Shown: positions 23,777-34,946 of the stretch, piece after piece
Position numbering within the stretch: the first letter of the stretch is position 1
How the letters are laid out: every line of letters starts with the position of its first letter
Assembly: GCF_000720925.1 (NCBI RefSeq)
Contig: NZ_JOEE01000002.1
Location: forward strand, 1 to 64,000
DNA length: 64,000 nt
From: Phycicoccus jejuensis
GTDB taxonomy: Bacteria > Actinomycetota > Actinomycetes > Actinomycetales > Dermatophilaceae
Direction of reading: 5' to 3'
The notes under the pieces: generated by a model
The model's input: only the letters and a program-made list of their open reading frames with translations
Databases searched by the model: none
Told to the model about the DNA's origin: nothing
Position numbers and translations under genes: made by a program

Positions 23777-25075
23777 GTGACGCTGACCGACCGGAGCACG
23801 ACGAGCACCTCGACACAGGGGCTCGCCCCCCGCATCGAGGCCGCCCTGCGCCCCCTCCTCGCCGGCCCCCTGCCCGTGCGGCTGCGGGCCTGGGACGGCT
23901 CCGAGGCCGGCCCCGAGGGCGCCATGCTCGTCGAGCTGCGCTCGCCGCAGGCCCTGACCCGCCTCCTCTGGCACCCGGGCGAGCTCGGCGCCGCGCAGGC
24001 CTACGTCACCGGCGAGATCGAGGTGCACGGCGAGATCGGTGACGCCCTCGACCTCGTCCGCGAGACGGTGGCCGCGCGCAGCCTCCCGCCGCTCACCCCG
24101 GCCCGCGTCGCGCGGATGCTCCCCGACCTCGTCCGGCTCGCCCGTGACGCCGGGGCCCTCGCCCGCCCGCCGGCCCCGCCGGCCACGCAGGCGGTCATCA
24201 AGGGGCGGCTGCACTCGCTGGCCCGCGACCGCGCCTCGATCAGCCACCACTACGACCTCTCGAACGAGTTCTACGAGTTCCTCCTCGACCCGCACATGGC
24301 CTACTCGTGCGCCTTCTACGCCGACGGTCCGCAGATGCGCCTCGAGGACGCCCAGGCCGCCAAGCTCGACCTGGTCTGCCGCAAGGTCGGCCTCCAGGAG
24401 GGCATGCGCTTCCTCGACGTCGGCTGCGGCTGGGGCTCGCTGTCGCTGTACGCGGCCGAGCACTTCGGGGCGCACGTCACCGGCGTGACGATCGCCGCCG
24501 AGCAGAAGGCGTTCATCGACGAGCGGATCCGCGAGCGCGGGCTCCAGGACCGGGTGCAGATCCGCCTGCAGGACTACCGCGAGGTGCACGACGGCCCGTA
24601 CGACGCCGTCGCGTCGCTCGAGATGGGCGAGCACGTCGGCGAGAAGAACTACGACACCTACGCCGAGGTGCTGCACCGCAACGTCAAGCCCGGCGGGTAC
24701 GTCCTCGTCCAGCAGATGTCGCGCTTCCGCGGCCACCACCCCGGCGGCGGCCCGTTCATCGAGCAGTTCATCGCCCCCGACATGACGATGCGACCGGTCG
24801 GCGACACCCTGACCTTCCTCCAGGGCGCCGGTTTCGAGGTCCGCGGCGTGCACGCCCTGCGCGAGCATTACGTGTGGACGGTCGAGGCCTGGCACCGCAC
24901 CCTCGAGGAGAACTGGGACCGCGCCGTCGAGCTCCTCGGCGAGGAGGGGGCGCGGGTCTGGCGCCTCTACCTCGTCGGTGGCGCGCAGGCCTTCCGCGAC
25001 AACCGGATGGGCGTCGACCAGCTGCTCCTCCGCCGCACCGGCGGCCCGGCCGTCGTCTCGGACCCCGCGCGCTGA
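23777..25075 (+). CDS. SAM-dependent methyltransferase, cyclopropane-fatty-acid synthase family (copy 2)
   Basis: A 432-residue CFA-type methyltransferase. It has a variable N-terminal 130 residues, SISHHYDLSNEFYEFLLDPH, the SAM motif FLDVGCGWGSLSLYAAEHFG, GVTIAAEQ and EHVGEKNYDTYAEV. It is only distantly similar to the copy at 19318, so the two probably act on different positions or steps. GTG start with CCAGGAG upstream, 71 bases after litR and on the same strand, so probably in the same light-controlled transcript. Its stop shares a base with the next start (TGATG). Confidence 0.88.
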   Translation: MTLTDRSTTSTSTQGLAPRIEAALRPLLAGPLPVRLRAWDGSEAGPEGAMLVELRSPQALTRLLWHPGELGAAQAYVTGEIEVHGEIGDALDLVRETVAARSLPPLTPARVARMLPDLVRLARDAGALARPPAPPATQAVIKGRLHSLARDRASISHHYDLSNEFYEFLLDPHMAYSCAFYADGPQMRLEDAQAAKLDLVCRKVGLQEGMRFLDVGCGWGSLSLYAAEHFGAHVTGVTIAAEQKAFIDERIRERGLQDRVQIRLQDYREVHDGPYDAVASLEMGEHVGEKNYDTYAEVLHRNVKPGGYVLVQQMSRFRGHHPGGGPFIEQFIAPDMTMRPVGDTLTFLQGAGFEVRGVHALREHYVWTVEAWHRTLEENWDRAVELLGEEGARVWRLYLVGGAQAFRDNRMGVDQLLLRRTGGPAVVSDPAR

Positions 25076-25869
25076 TGGACGGCTTCTCCGGAGGGACGCT
25101 CGGCGTCGTCCTCGTCGCGTCCGCCCTCACGTCGCTCGTGGCCATGGGCGCCACGGCGCTGTGGTCGAAGCGGGTCGGCAAGTACGCGGTCGTCGACATC
25201 ACGTGGGGCCTGGTCTTCGTCGCGATCGGCTGGGTCGCGTACCTGGCCGGCCAGCACTCGGGCCGCTCGCTGCTGCTCGCCGTGCTCGTCACCCTCTGGG
25301 GTGGCCGGCTGGCGTGGCACATTCGCGGGCGTGCGCTCGGGCAGGGCGAGGACCCGCGCTACGCGAAGATGCTGTCGGGCGTCCCCGAGGAGAAGCGGTT
25401 CCGCACCGCCCTGGTCAAGGTGTTCGGCACCCAGGGCGCGGCGGCGTGGTTCGTGTCCCTGCCGCTGCAGGTCGCGGCCGCCACCGACTCGGCCCTCGGC
25501 TGGGTCGCGGCGCTCGGCGTCCTCGTCTGGCTCGTCGGCGTGACCTTCGAGTCGGTCGGCGACGCCCAGCTCAAGGCGTTCAAGGCCGACCCCGCCAACA
25601 AGGGCAAGGTCATGGACCGCGGCCTCTGGGGCTGGACCCGCCACCCGAACTACTTCGGCGACTCCGCCGTCTGGTGGGGCATGTGGGTCGTCGCGGCCGA
25701 GGCGTGGCCCGGGGTGCTCACCGTGCTCTCGCCGGTCGTCATGACCTACTTCCTCGCGTTCGCGACCGGGGCCCGGCTGCTGGAGTCCGAGATGGCCAAG
25801 CGCCCCGGCTACCCGGAGTACCAGGAGCGCACGAGCATGTTCTTCCCGCTTCCCCCGAAGAAGAAGTGA
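25075..25869 (+). CDS. DUF1295 family protein (steroid 5-alpha-reductase-like)
   Basis: A 264-residue membrane protein with about six to seven segments. The C-terminal signature GLWGWTRHPNYFGDSAVWWGMW is that of DUF1295 and isoprenylcysteine methyltransferase/5-alpha-reductase relatives, which reduce double bonds or methylate lipophilic substrates. The ATG overlaps the methyltransferase stop (TGATG), implying coupling. In this cluster it may reduce or modify the acyl product of the CFA-type enzyme; that is inference. Confidence 0.87.
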   Translation: MDGFSGGTLGVVLVASALTSLVAMGATALWSKRVGKYAVVDITWGLVFVAIGWVAYLAGQHSGRSLLLAVLVTLWGGRLAWHIRGRALGQGEDPRYAKMLSGVPEEKRFRTALVKVFGTQGAAAWFVSLPLQVAAATDSALGWVAALGVLVWLVGVTFESVGDAQLKAFKADPANKGKVMDRGLWGWTRHPNYFGDSAVWWGMWVVAAEAWPGVLTVLSPVVMTYFLAFATGARLLESEMAKRPGYPEYQERTSMFFPLPPKKK

Positions 25870-25893
25870 GCGCCGTCGCCCTGCTGCCGCCCG

Positions 25894-29254
<3,361 letters not shown>

Positions 29255-29348
29255 GCCCCGCCCGGGTGCGCGCCCACCCCTCGGACAGCCGGTCATCGGC
29301 CGGGAGGGTGCGCACCGTGCGGCGTCGCCGATGGGCGAAAATGAGTGC

Positions 29349-30560
29349 ATGGCCTACGACGTCGAGCGGATCCGTTCCCACTTCCCGTCCCTCGTCGAGG
29401 GGGCGGCCCACTTCGACGGCCCCGGCGGCAGCCAGGTGCCGGACGTCGTCGGCCGCGCCGTCGCCGACACCCTGACCTCGGCCATCTCCAACCGCGGCGT
29501 CGTCACCTCCTCCGAGCGCCGCGCCGACGCCGTCGTCGTCGCCTACCGGCAGGCGATGGCCGACCTCCTCGGCGCCGACCCGCGCGGCATCGTCCACGGC
29601 CGCAGCGCCACCACGCTCACCTACGACCTGGCCCGGGCCATGGCCAAGGGCTGGGGTCCCGGCGACGAGGTCGTGGTCACGCGGCTCGACCACGACTCGA
29701 ACATCCGCCCGTGGGTCCAGGTCGCCGAGGCGGTCGGTGCGACCGTGCGCTGGGTCGACTTCGACCCGGAGTCGGGCGAGATGCCGACCTCCGCCGTCGA
29801 GGCCGTGCTCAGCGAGCGCACGCGGCTCGTCGCGACGACGGCGGCGGGCAACCTCATCGGCACCCGTCCCGACACCGCCGCGATCTCGGCGGCCGCGCAC
29901 GCGGTCGGCGCCCTGCACTGGGTCGACGGCGTGCACGCGACCGCCCACGTCCCGGTCGACGTCGCCGCGCTCGGGGCGGACGTGTGGACCTGCTCGCCGT
30001 ACAAGTTCCTCGGGCCGCACTGCGGCGTCCTCGCGGCCGACCCGGAGCTGCTGGAGTCGCTGCACCCCGACAAGCTGCTGCCCTCGAGCAACGACGTGCC
30101 CGAGCGCTTCGAGCTGGGGACGCTCCCCTACGAGCTGCTGGCCGGCGCCACGGCCGCGGTCGACTTCCTCGCCGGCCTCGACGACCTCGACACCCCGGTG
30201 ACGCCCGAGACCCGGCGGGCGCGCCTGCGCTCGTCGATGGCCGCCCTCGAGAAGTACGAGGAGGGGCTGCTCGCCCGCCTCGAGCCGGCCCTGCGCGGCC
30301 GCCGCGGTGTGCAGGTGTGGTCCAACGCCGCCCGCCGGACGCCGACCCTCCTCTTCACGGTGACCGGCCGCGACCCGCAGGACGTGCGCCGCACGCTGGC
30401 CAGCCACGGCGTCAACGCCCCCGCGGGCAGCTTCTACGCGCTGGAGTGCAGCCGCCACCTCGGCCTCGGCGACGCGGGCGGCGTGCGGGTCGGCCTGGCG
30501 CCGTACACGAACCGCCAGGACGTCGACCGGCTGCTCAGCGCGCTCGACGACGTCTGCTGA
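29349..30560 (+). CDS. cysteine desulfurase-like PLP enzyme (VC1184 type)
   Basis: A 403-residue fold-type I aminotransferase class V enzyme. The PLP lysine is in CSPYKFLGPHCG (near residue 220), and HWVDGVHATAHVPVDV provides the PLP-ring Asp/His. FDGPGGSQVPDVV at the N-terminus is typical of the VC1184-like subfamily, whose substrate has not been fixed; the Cys of true NifS/IscS desulfurases is not clearly placed. The ATG at 29349 was chosen to begin AYDVERIRSHFPSL; an in-frame ATG lies six codons upstream. Confidence 0.84.
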   Translation: MAYDVERIRSHFPSLVEGAAHFDGPGGSQVPDVVGRAVADTLTSAISNRGVVTSSERRADAVVVAYRQAMADLLGADPRGIVHGRSATTLTYDLARAMAKGWGPGDEVVVTRLDHDSNIRPWVQVAEAVGATVRWVDFDPESGEMPTSAVEAVLSERTRLVATTAAGNLIGTRPDTAAISAAAHAVGALHWVDGVHATAHVPVDVAALGADVWTCSPYKFLGPHCGVLAADPELLESLHPDKLLPSSNDVPERFELGTLPYELLAGATAAVDFLAGLDDLDTPVTPETRRARLRSSMAALEKYEEGLLARLEPALRGRRGVQVWSNAARRTPTLLFTVTGRDPQDVRRTLASHGVNAPAGSFYALECSRHLGLGDAGGVRVGLAPYTNRQDVDRLLSALDDVC

Positions 30561-30575
30561 CGTCGGCCCCCTGCC

Positions 30576-30609
30576 CGGCCGGACGGGGCCGTCGCGTCCC
30601 GTCCGGCCG
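30576..30609 (+). terminator. hairpin terminator
   Basis: CGGCCGGACGGG (30576-30587) and CCCGTCCGGCCG (30598-30609) form a perfect 12-bp stem 15 bases after the PLP enzyme stop. No U-tract. Confidence 0.6.
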
Positions 30610-30636
30610 TGCCGCGGCTGTGACAGCATCGACGGC

Positions 30637-31692
30637 ATGGTCGCCCTGCTCGAGCCGCTGGAGGCTCCCGTCGACCCCGTCGACGCGCTGCGCCGCATCG
30701 CCTTCCTGCTCGAGCGCACCCGCGCCGGCACCTATCGGGTCGAGGCGTTCCGCAACGCGGTGAAGCGCGTGAGGACGCTGGACGACGACGAGCTGCGCGA
30801 GCGCGCCTCTGCCGGAACGCTGCAGGAGCTCGACGGCATCGGGAAGTCGACGGCGGGCGTCATCGCCGAGGCCGTGGCCGGCGAGGTGCCGGAGTACCTG
30901 GCGTCGCTCCAGGAGAAGTCCGGGGGCCCGCTCGTCGACGGCGGCGAGGACCTCTACGGGATGCTCCGCGGCGACTGCCACCTGCACTCGGACTGGAGCG
31001 ACGGCGGCTCCCCCATCGACGAGATGGTGCTGACCGGCATCGAGACCGGGCACGAGTGGATGGTGCTCACCGACCACAGCCCGCAGCTGCGCGTGGCCAA
31101 CGGCCTGACGGTGGAACGGCTGCGGCAGCAGCTGAAGATCGCCGATGGCGTGAACCGTTCGCTCGCAGGCCAGTTCACACTGCTCAAGGGCATCGAGGTC
31201 GACATCCTCGACGACGGCTCGCTCGACCAGACCGACGAGATGCTGGGCCGTCTCGACCTCGTCACCGCGTCGGTGCACAGCAAGCTGCGGATGAACGCCG
31301 ACCCGATGACGCGGCGGATGGTCGCCGCGGTGTCGAACCCACGGGTCAACGTGCTGGGCCACTGCACGGGGCGGCTGGTCACCGGATCGCGCGGCACGCG
31401 CCCGCAGTCCGAGTTCGACGCCCGGGCGGTGTTCGAGGCCTGCGCCGAGCACGGCACCGCCGTCGAGATCAACAGCCGCCCCGAGCGCTGCGACCCGCCG
31501 GACGAGCTCGTGACCCTCGCGCTCGAGATCGGCTGCCTGTTCAGCATCGACTCCGACGCGCACGCGCCGGGGCAGCTGGACATGAAGGCGTACGGGTGCG
31601 AGCGGGCCGAGCGTCTCGGCGTGCCGGCCGACCGCATCGTCACGACGTGGGACGTCGAGCAGGTCCTGGAGTGGACGGGGGTCGGGCGGTGA
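30637..31692 (+). CDS. PHP domain protein with PolX-type N-terminus but no polymerase domain
   Basis: A 351-residue protein. Residues about 13-95 resemble the 8-kDa helix-hairpin-helix region of X-family DNA polymerases (ALRRIAFLLERTRAGTYRVEAF, LDGIGKSTAGVI). The rest is a complete PHP phosphoesterase: DCHLHSDWSDGG, LTDHS, GIEVDI, ASVHSK, GHCTGR and DSDAHAPGQL, with the metal ligands present. Bacterial PolX joins these with a palm domain, which is missing here. It may process DNA ends or be a histidinol-phosphatase-like enzyme. The stop overlaps the GntR start (GTGA). Confidence 0.86.
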   Translation: MVALLEPLEAPVDPVDALRRIAFLLERTRAGTYRVEAFRNAVKRVRTLDDDELRERASAGTLQELDGIGKSTAGVIAEAVAGEVPEYLASLQEKSGGPLVDGGEDLYGMLRGDCHLHSDWSDGGSPIDEMVLTGIETGHEWMVLTDHSPQLRVANGLTVERLRQQLKIADGVNRSLAGQFTLLKGIEVDILDDGSLDQTDEMLGRLDLVTASVHSKLRMNADPMTRRMVAAVSNPRVNVLGHCTGRLVTGSRGTRPQSEFDARAVFEACAEHGTAVEINSRPERCDPPDELVTLALEIGCLFSIDSDAHAPGQLDMKAYGCERAERLGVPADRIVTTWDVEQVLEWTGVGR

Positions 31693-32105
31693 GCGGGCGC
31701 GTCACGACCGCCCTCGGCGGCGTCCTACGGGTCGAGCACGACGGCGCGCGACCGCCGTTCGACCAGGTGCGCACCCAGCTGGCCGAGGCCGTCGGCGACG
31801 GGCGCCTGGCCGAGGGCACGCGGCTGCCGACGGTCCGCGGCCTGGCCGAGGAGCTCGGTCTCGCCGCCAACACCGTCGCGCGGGCCTACAAGGAGCTCGA
31901 GGCCGCCGGCCTCGTCGTCACCCGGGGACGCCTCGGGACCGTCGTCGCGCCCCGCGGCGGGGGCGGCGCACGCGGCGGGGCATCCGTCCCGGACCCCGCG
32001 ATGCGGCTGGCCGCGGCCGACTTCGCCCGGGCGGCACGGGCCGCCGGACTCACCGACGAGGCGGCCGTCGCGCTCGTGCGGGACGCCCTCGGGCACCTGC
32101 GCTGA
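31689..32105 (+). CDS. GntR family regulator, YtrA-like
   Basis: A 138-residue protein with a GntR winged helix (residues about 18-85: FDQVRTQLAEAVGDGRLAEG, LPTVRGLAEELGLAANTVAR) and only a short helical tail. This is the YtrA type, whose genes usually control ABC transporters, though none adjoins here. It is translationally coupled to the PHP gene (GTGA overlap). Confidence 0.88.
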   Translation: MSGRVTTALGGVLRVEHDGARPPFDQVRTQLAEAVGDGRLAEGTRLPTVRGLAEELGLAANTVARAYKELEAAGLVVTRGRLGTVVAPRGGGGARGGASVPDPAMRLAAADFARAARAAGLTDEAAVALVRDALGHLR

Positions 32106-32134
32106 CGCCCCTCCGGCCCCGGCCGGACCCCGTT

Positions 32135-32163
32135 TTGGTGGTCGCGGGAATCTCCCCTATGCT
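32135..32163 (+). promoter_or_regulatory. promoter of the tRNA-Glu/Asp/Phe cluster
   Basis: TTGGTG (32135-32140), a 17-bp spacer and TATGCT (32158-32163) form a good sigma-A-type promoter about 60 bases before the first tRNA. Confidence 0.7.
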
Positions 32164-32225
32164 TTCGGAGTCCTCGACGGATCCGATCCCGGGTTGTGCG
32201 ACGGAGAGGGTCCGACGAAGGTCGG

Positions 32226-32298
32226 GTCCCCATCGTCTAGCGGCCCAGGACCCCGCCCTTTCACGGCGGTAGCACGGGTTCGAATCCCGTTGGGGATA
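32226..32298 (+). tRNA. tRNA-Glu (TTC)
   Basis: A 73-nt cloverleaf with anticodon loop CTTTCAC (TTC) on stem CCGCC/GGCGG, T arm ACGGG-TTCGAAT-CCCGT and acceptor GTCCCCA/TGGGGAT (first pair G-T). CCA not encoded. Confidence 0.96.
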
Positions 32299-32316
32299 CG
32301 GTCTTGCACCAGCCAA

Positions 32317-32390
32317 GGCCCCGTAGCGCAGTTGGTTAGCGCGCCGCCCTGTCACGGCGGAGGTCGCGGGTTCGAGTCCCGTCGGGGTCG
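32317..32390 (+). tRNA. tRNA-Asp (GTC)
   Basis: A 74-nt cloverleaf with anticodon loop CTGTCAC (GTC) on stem CCGCC/GGCGG, acceptor GGCCCCG/CGGGGTC and T arm GCGGG-TTCGAGT-CCCGT. Confidence 0.96.
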
Positions 32391-32439
32391 CTCCTTCACG
32401 AGAGGGGCCGGATACGTCCGGCCCTTCCGTGCAGGTCCA

Positions 32440-32516
32440 GGCCAGGTAGCTCAGTTGGTACGAGCGTCCGACTGAAAATCGGAAGGTCGGCGGTTCGACC
32501 CCGCCCCTGGCCACCA
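32440..32516 (+). tRNA. tRNA-Phe (GAA), integration target
   Basis: Acceptor GGCCAGG/CCTGGCC, anticodon loop CTGAAAA (GAA) on stem TCCGA/TCGGA, T arm GGCGG-TTCGACC-CCGCC, and CCA encoded (32514-32516). Its 3' part (32471-32516) is repeated at 41159-41204, marking the left attachment site of a genomic island. Confidence 0.96.
32471..32516 (+). repeat. attL, 3' half of tRNA-Phe
   Basis: A 46-bp block from the anticodon loop to the CCA end of the intact tRNA. It matches 41159-41204 except for position 32490 (G here, A there). Confidence 0.88.
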
Positions 32517-32660
32517 GCAAACCCGCAGGTCACAAAGTTGTTGCAGAGTGATCGCGACTCCTCAGGATTCGCGCATGCTCACAGTTTGCTCACAGCCGCC
32601 CACAACGGTACCTCCAGAGCCCGCAGCCCGTCGTCGGGGCGGCACGGGTGAGATGAATCG

Positions 32661-33353
32661 CCCTACGTCGAGTCCTCGGTGCTCGAGGCGACCGTCGAGG
32701 TGCTCGAGCACGTCGGCTACACGGTGTCGCTGCCCTCCCGGCCCCTCTGCTGTGGCCGGCCGCTGTACGACGCCGGCATGCTCACCACCGCCGAACGCCT
32801 GTGGCGCCAGGTTCTCGACATCCTGCGCGACGACATCCGGGCTGGCGTGCCCGTCGTCGGCGTCGAGCCCAACTGCGTCGCGGCCTTCCAGGACGAGCTC
32901 GTCGGCCTCTTCCCGGACGACGCGGACGCCCGGCGGCTCTCGGAGCAGACCTTCATCCTCTCCGAGTTCCTCGAGCGCCAGCGCTACCAGCCCCCGCGGC
33001 TCCCGGTCGATGCCCTCGTGCAGATGCACTGCCACCACGTCGCGGCCCTGGGCACCGATGCCGAGGTGGCCCTACTCCGGCGGATGGGTGTCGACGCCGA
33101 GGTGATGGACGCCGGGTGCTGCGGCCTCGCCGGGTCCTTCGGCTTCTCGGCGAGCAAGTACGACGTGTCCGTGCGCGTCGGCGAGCGGAATATGGCGCCG
33201 CGGATCCGGGCGGCCTCGGCGGGCACCCAGATCGTCACCGACGGGTTCAGCTGCCGCGAGCAGATCCAGCACCTCACCGACAGACAGCCCCGGCACCTCG
33301 CCGAGCTGTTCCGGGACACCATCCGGGCGCAGCAGGCTGGCAGTCCCGACTGA
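32661..33353 (+). pseudogene. 3' fragment of an (Fe-S)-binding oxidoreductase (CCG domain)
   Basis: An open frame of about 230 codons with the cysteine-rich CCG motifs CCGRPLYDAG and CCGLAGSFG, H-rich MHCHH, and a C-terminal tail like that of FAD/Fe-S D-lactate or glycolate oxidases (GlpC/LutA/Dld type). The flavin domain, the ferredoxin clusters and the first part of the CCG region are absent; the frame begins abruptly at PYVESSVLEATVEVLEHVGY near the island edge. I read it as a truncated gene, although a GTG at 32679 could start a short protein. Confidence 0.7.
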
Positions 33354-33445
33354 CAGACACGAGATCGTCGAGTCGGAACGACTCGCGTGGGGTCACGCTC
33401 GTGACCTGACCATCCGGGACGTGAACGCCTCGGGCACCCACGCGT

Positions 33446-33697
33446 CTACCCGTCCCGGTTCGGTCTTGACGGTGCAGGGTGGTCGGACCGTGTCCGCCCT
33501 TCGGCGTAGGCCAGGGTGGCGCGGTCGGTCGTCGTGAACCGGTCCATCTCTTCACCTGCGTCACATCGCAGGAGTGCGAACGTCGTCCCTTCCGGGCCCC
33601 GGGTGGCCACCTCCCAGACACCCCCGGACTCCTCCCAGCGGATCAGTCGTTGGAGGTCCGCGACGCTGTCGGACGCCCGCCCCGCCGAGTCGCTCAT
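33446..33697 (-). CDS. hypothetical protein in Rieske-cupin operon
   Basis: An 83-residue soluble protein with RWEESGGVWEVATRGPEGTTF and ALLRCDAGEEMDRFTTTD, possibly a small beta-sheet domain. No family recognised. Its ATG overlaps the cupin stop by four bases (ATGA), so it is co-translated with the cupin and Rieske genes. A CGAGTCG-GAA-CGACTCG hairpin at 33369-33385 lies downstream and may end the transcript. Confidence 0.6.
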   Translation of the reverse strand: MSDSAGRASDSVADLQRLIRWEESGGVWEVATRGPEGTTFALLRCDAGEEMDRFTTTDRATLAYAEGRTRSDHPAPSRPNRDG

Positions 33698-34029
33698 GAC
33701 AACGGCTTGACTACGGTGAGGAGCACGACGGAGTCCTCGACCGCGAAGAGCGAGTGCCGACGTGGGGGGATGACCAGGTGGTCGGCGGCGCCCGCCTCAC
33801 GCTCTCCGCCCGAGGTGCGGAGTCGGACCCGTCCTCGCAGGACCTGCAGGGTGGCCTCACCAGGGCTCTCGTGCTCGGCGAGCTCGTGCTCCGCGACGAG
33901 GGCGATGACCGTCTCGCGAAGCATCCGGTCGTGACCACCGTGGATCGTGCGCGAGGCACGACCGGCCACGCTCTCTCGAGCGACGGCGAGCACCTCGTCG
34001 CCCAGTGCGGTGAGTGACGTGCTGTCCAT
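33694..34029 (-). CDS. cupin domain protein
   Basis: A 111-residue single-domain cupin: the first motif region spans LAEHESPGEATLQVLRGRVR and the second reads HLVIPPRRHSLFAVEDSVVL. The metal ligands of the first motif are only partly present (one His, one Glu). The ATG at 34029 follows AAGGGC. It lies 26 bases after the Rieske gene, and the two plus the next gene form one operon. Perhaps a sensor or small dioxygenase; not assignable. Confidence 0.75.
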   Translation of the reverse strand: MDSTSLTALGDEVLAVARESVAGRASRTIHGGHDRMLRETVIALVAEHELAEHESPGEATLQVLRGRVRLRTSGGEREAGAADHLVIPPRRHSLFAVEDSVVLLTVVKPLS

Positions 34030-34055
34030 GTGCTGCCCTTCCTCACGACCGTTGA

Positions 34056-34373
34056 CTACGGCCTTCCATCGACGTGGACGTACACCTCGTCGTCGATCAC
34101 CTCGACCCGGTACACGACCGTGTCGCGGGTGGCCGGTAGGCAGAGCACCTTGCCGGTCCACAGCGAGAAGGTCGAGCCGTGCAGCGGGCACTCGACCGTA
34201 CCGTCTTCGACCCACCCGTGTGCCCGCGACGCGGTTTCGTGCGTACAGGTGTCGTCGGTCGCCCACACCCGCCCGTCACCGTCCCGCAGTACGGCGATGT
34301 CGTTGACGGCACCGGTGACGTCGCGGCCGACGGAGACTCCGCCACCGAAGGGGATCTGCCCGATGGACGCCAC
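34056..34373 (-). CDS. Rieske 2Fe-2S ferredoxin
   Basis: A protein of about 105 residues with a complete Rieske site: CTH (in DDTCTHETAS) and, 16 residues after that His, CPLHGSTF, the two Cys and two His that hold a 2Fe-2S cluster. The length and lack of a signal or membrane helix fit a soluble ferredoxin of the dioxygenase/nitrite-reductase small-subunit type. No oxygenase partner lies nearby. The GTG at 34373 is the only ordinary in-frame start; no strong ribosome site is seen. Confidence 0.8.
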   Translation of the reverse strand: MASIGQIPFGGGVSVGRDVTGAVNDIAVLRDGDGRVWATDDTCTHETASRAHGWVEDGTVECPLHGSTFSLWTGKVLCLPATRDTVVYRVEVIDDEVYVHVDGRP

Positions 34374-34416
34374 CCGGACGGCGGGTCGTGGCCCTTCCCG
34401 GGTGGCCGAGAGGTCA

Positions 34417-34803
34417 CTACCGCGGTGACAGACAGACAACACAGGTCGTCGGGGTGGCGAAGGGGACGAGCGCGACATCCGTGCTACCCGGAGGCGGGGG
34501 GGGTGTCGCCGTGCACGATCCCTTGAGGATCCGGGCGTGCAGAGCACAGACGAGCTGGCTGCGGCTCTCGGCCAACTCCCGGAACGGACAGTTGTACAGG
34601 CGGATCTCGTCCACCGGCCCCGGGGCGCCGGGCCGCGGGGTGAAGCCGCCTCGGCGAGGACGTCATGCAAGGAGCCCGCAGACGGTCGTACGGACCTGCC
34701 TCTCGGGTTTGCTCCCCCGAGCAGCGCACCCCAGGACAGTCCGATAGCCCGTGCCTCGGCACGCCGATTTCCCGTCATGGACCAAGCCCCACCGGACCCG
34801 CCG
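34417..34803 (-). pseudogene. frameshifted, N-truncated HTH regulator (COG2345-like)
   Basis: Two reading frames carry successive parts of one protein: AIGLSWGALLGG...LHDVLAE in one, then GFTPRPGAPGPVDEIRLYNC and ALHARILKG ending ATPTTCVVCLS in another. A one-base indel near 34665 joins them. The C-terminal cysteines match regulators of the COG2345/SufR type that bind Fe-S clusters. The N-terminal winged helix is missing. It lies just upstream of the Rieske gene, which such a regulator might have controlled. Confidence 0.6.
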
Positions 34804-34946
34804 GGGTGACTGGGGGCCACACGCCGCTTCATGGTGTCATCGACGCCGCGCCGTCGCGGTTGCGCCAACACGCCGTTTGGCCCGCTCCCTCACGACGCCC
34901 GATACGTCTCGATCCGGGTAGTCATGGTCAGGGCGCGAGGAAGACC

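Noticed and set aside
32548..33105. Plus-strand frame starting just after tRNA-Phe
   Set aside because: It is out of frame with the CCG-domain fragment; the translation is Ser/Arg-rich noise.
34417..34614. A separate 65-residue cysteine-containing protein
   Set aside because: Its sequence continues the neighbouring frame's protein after a one-base indel, so it is the tail of a broken regulator.
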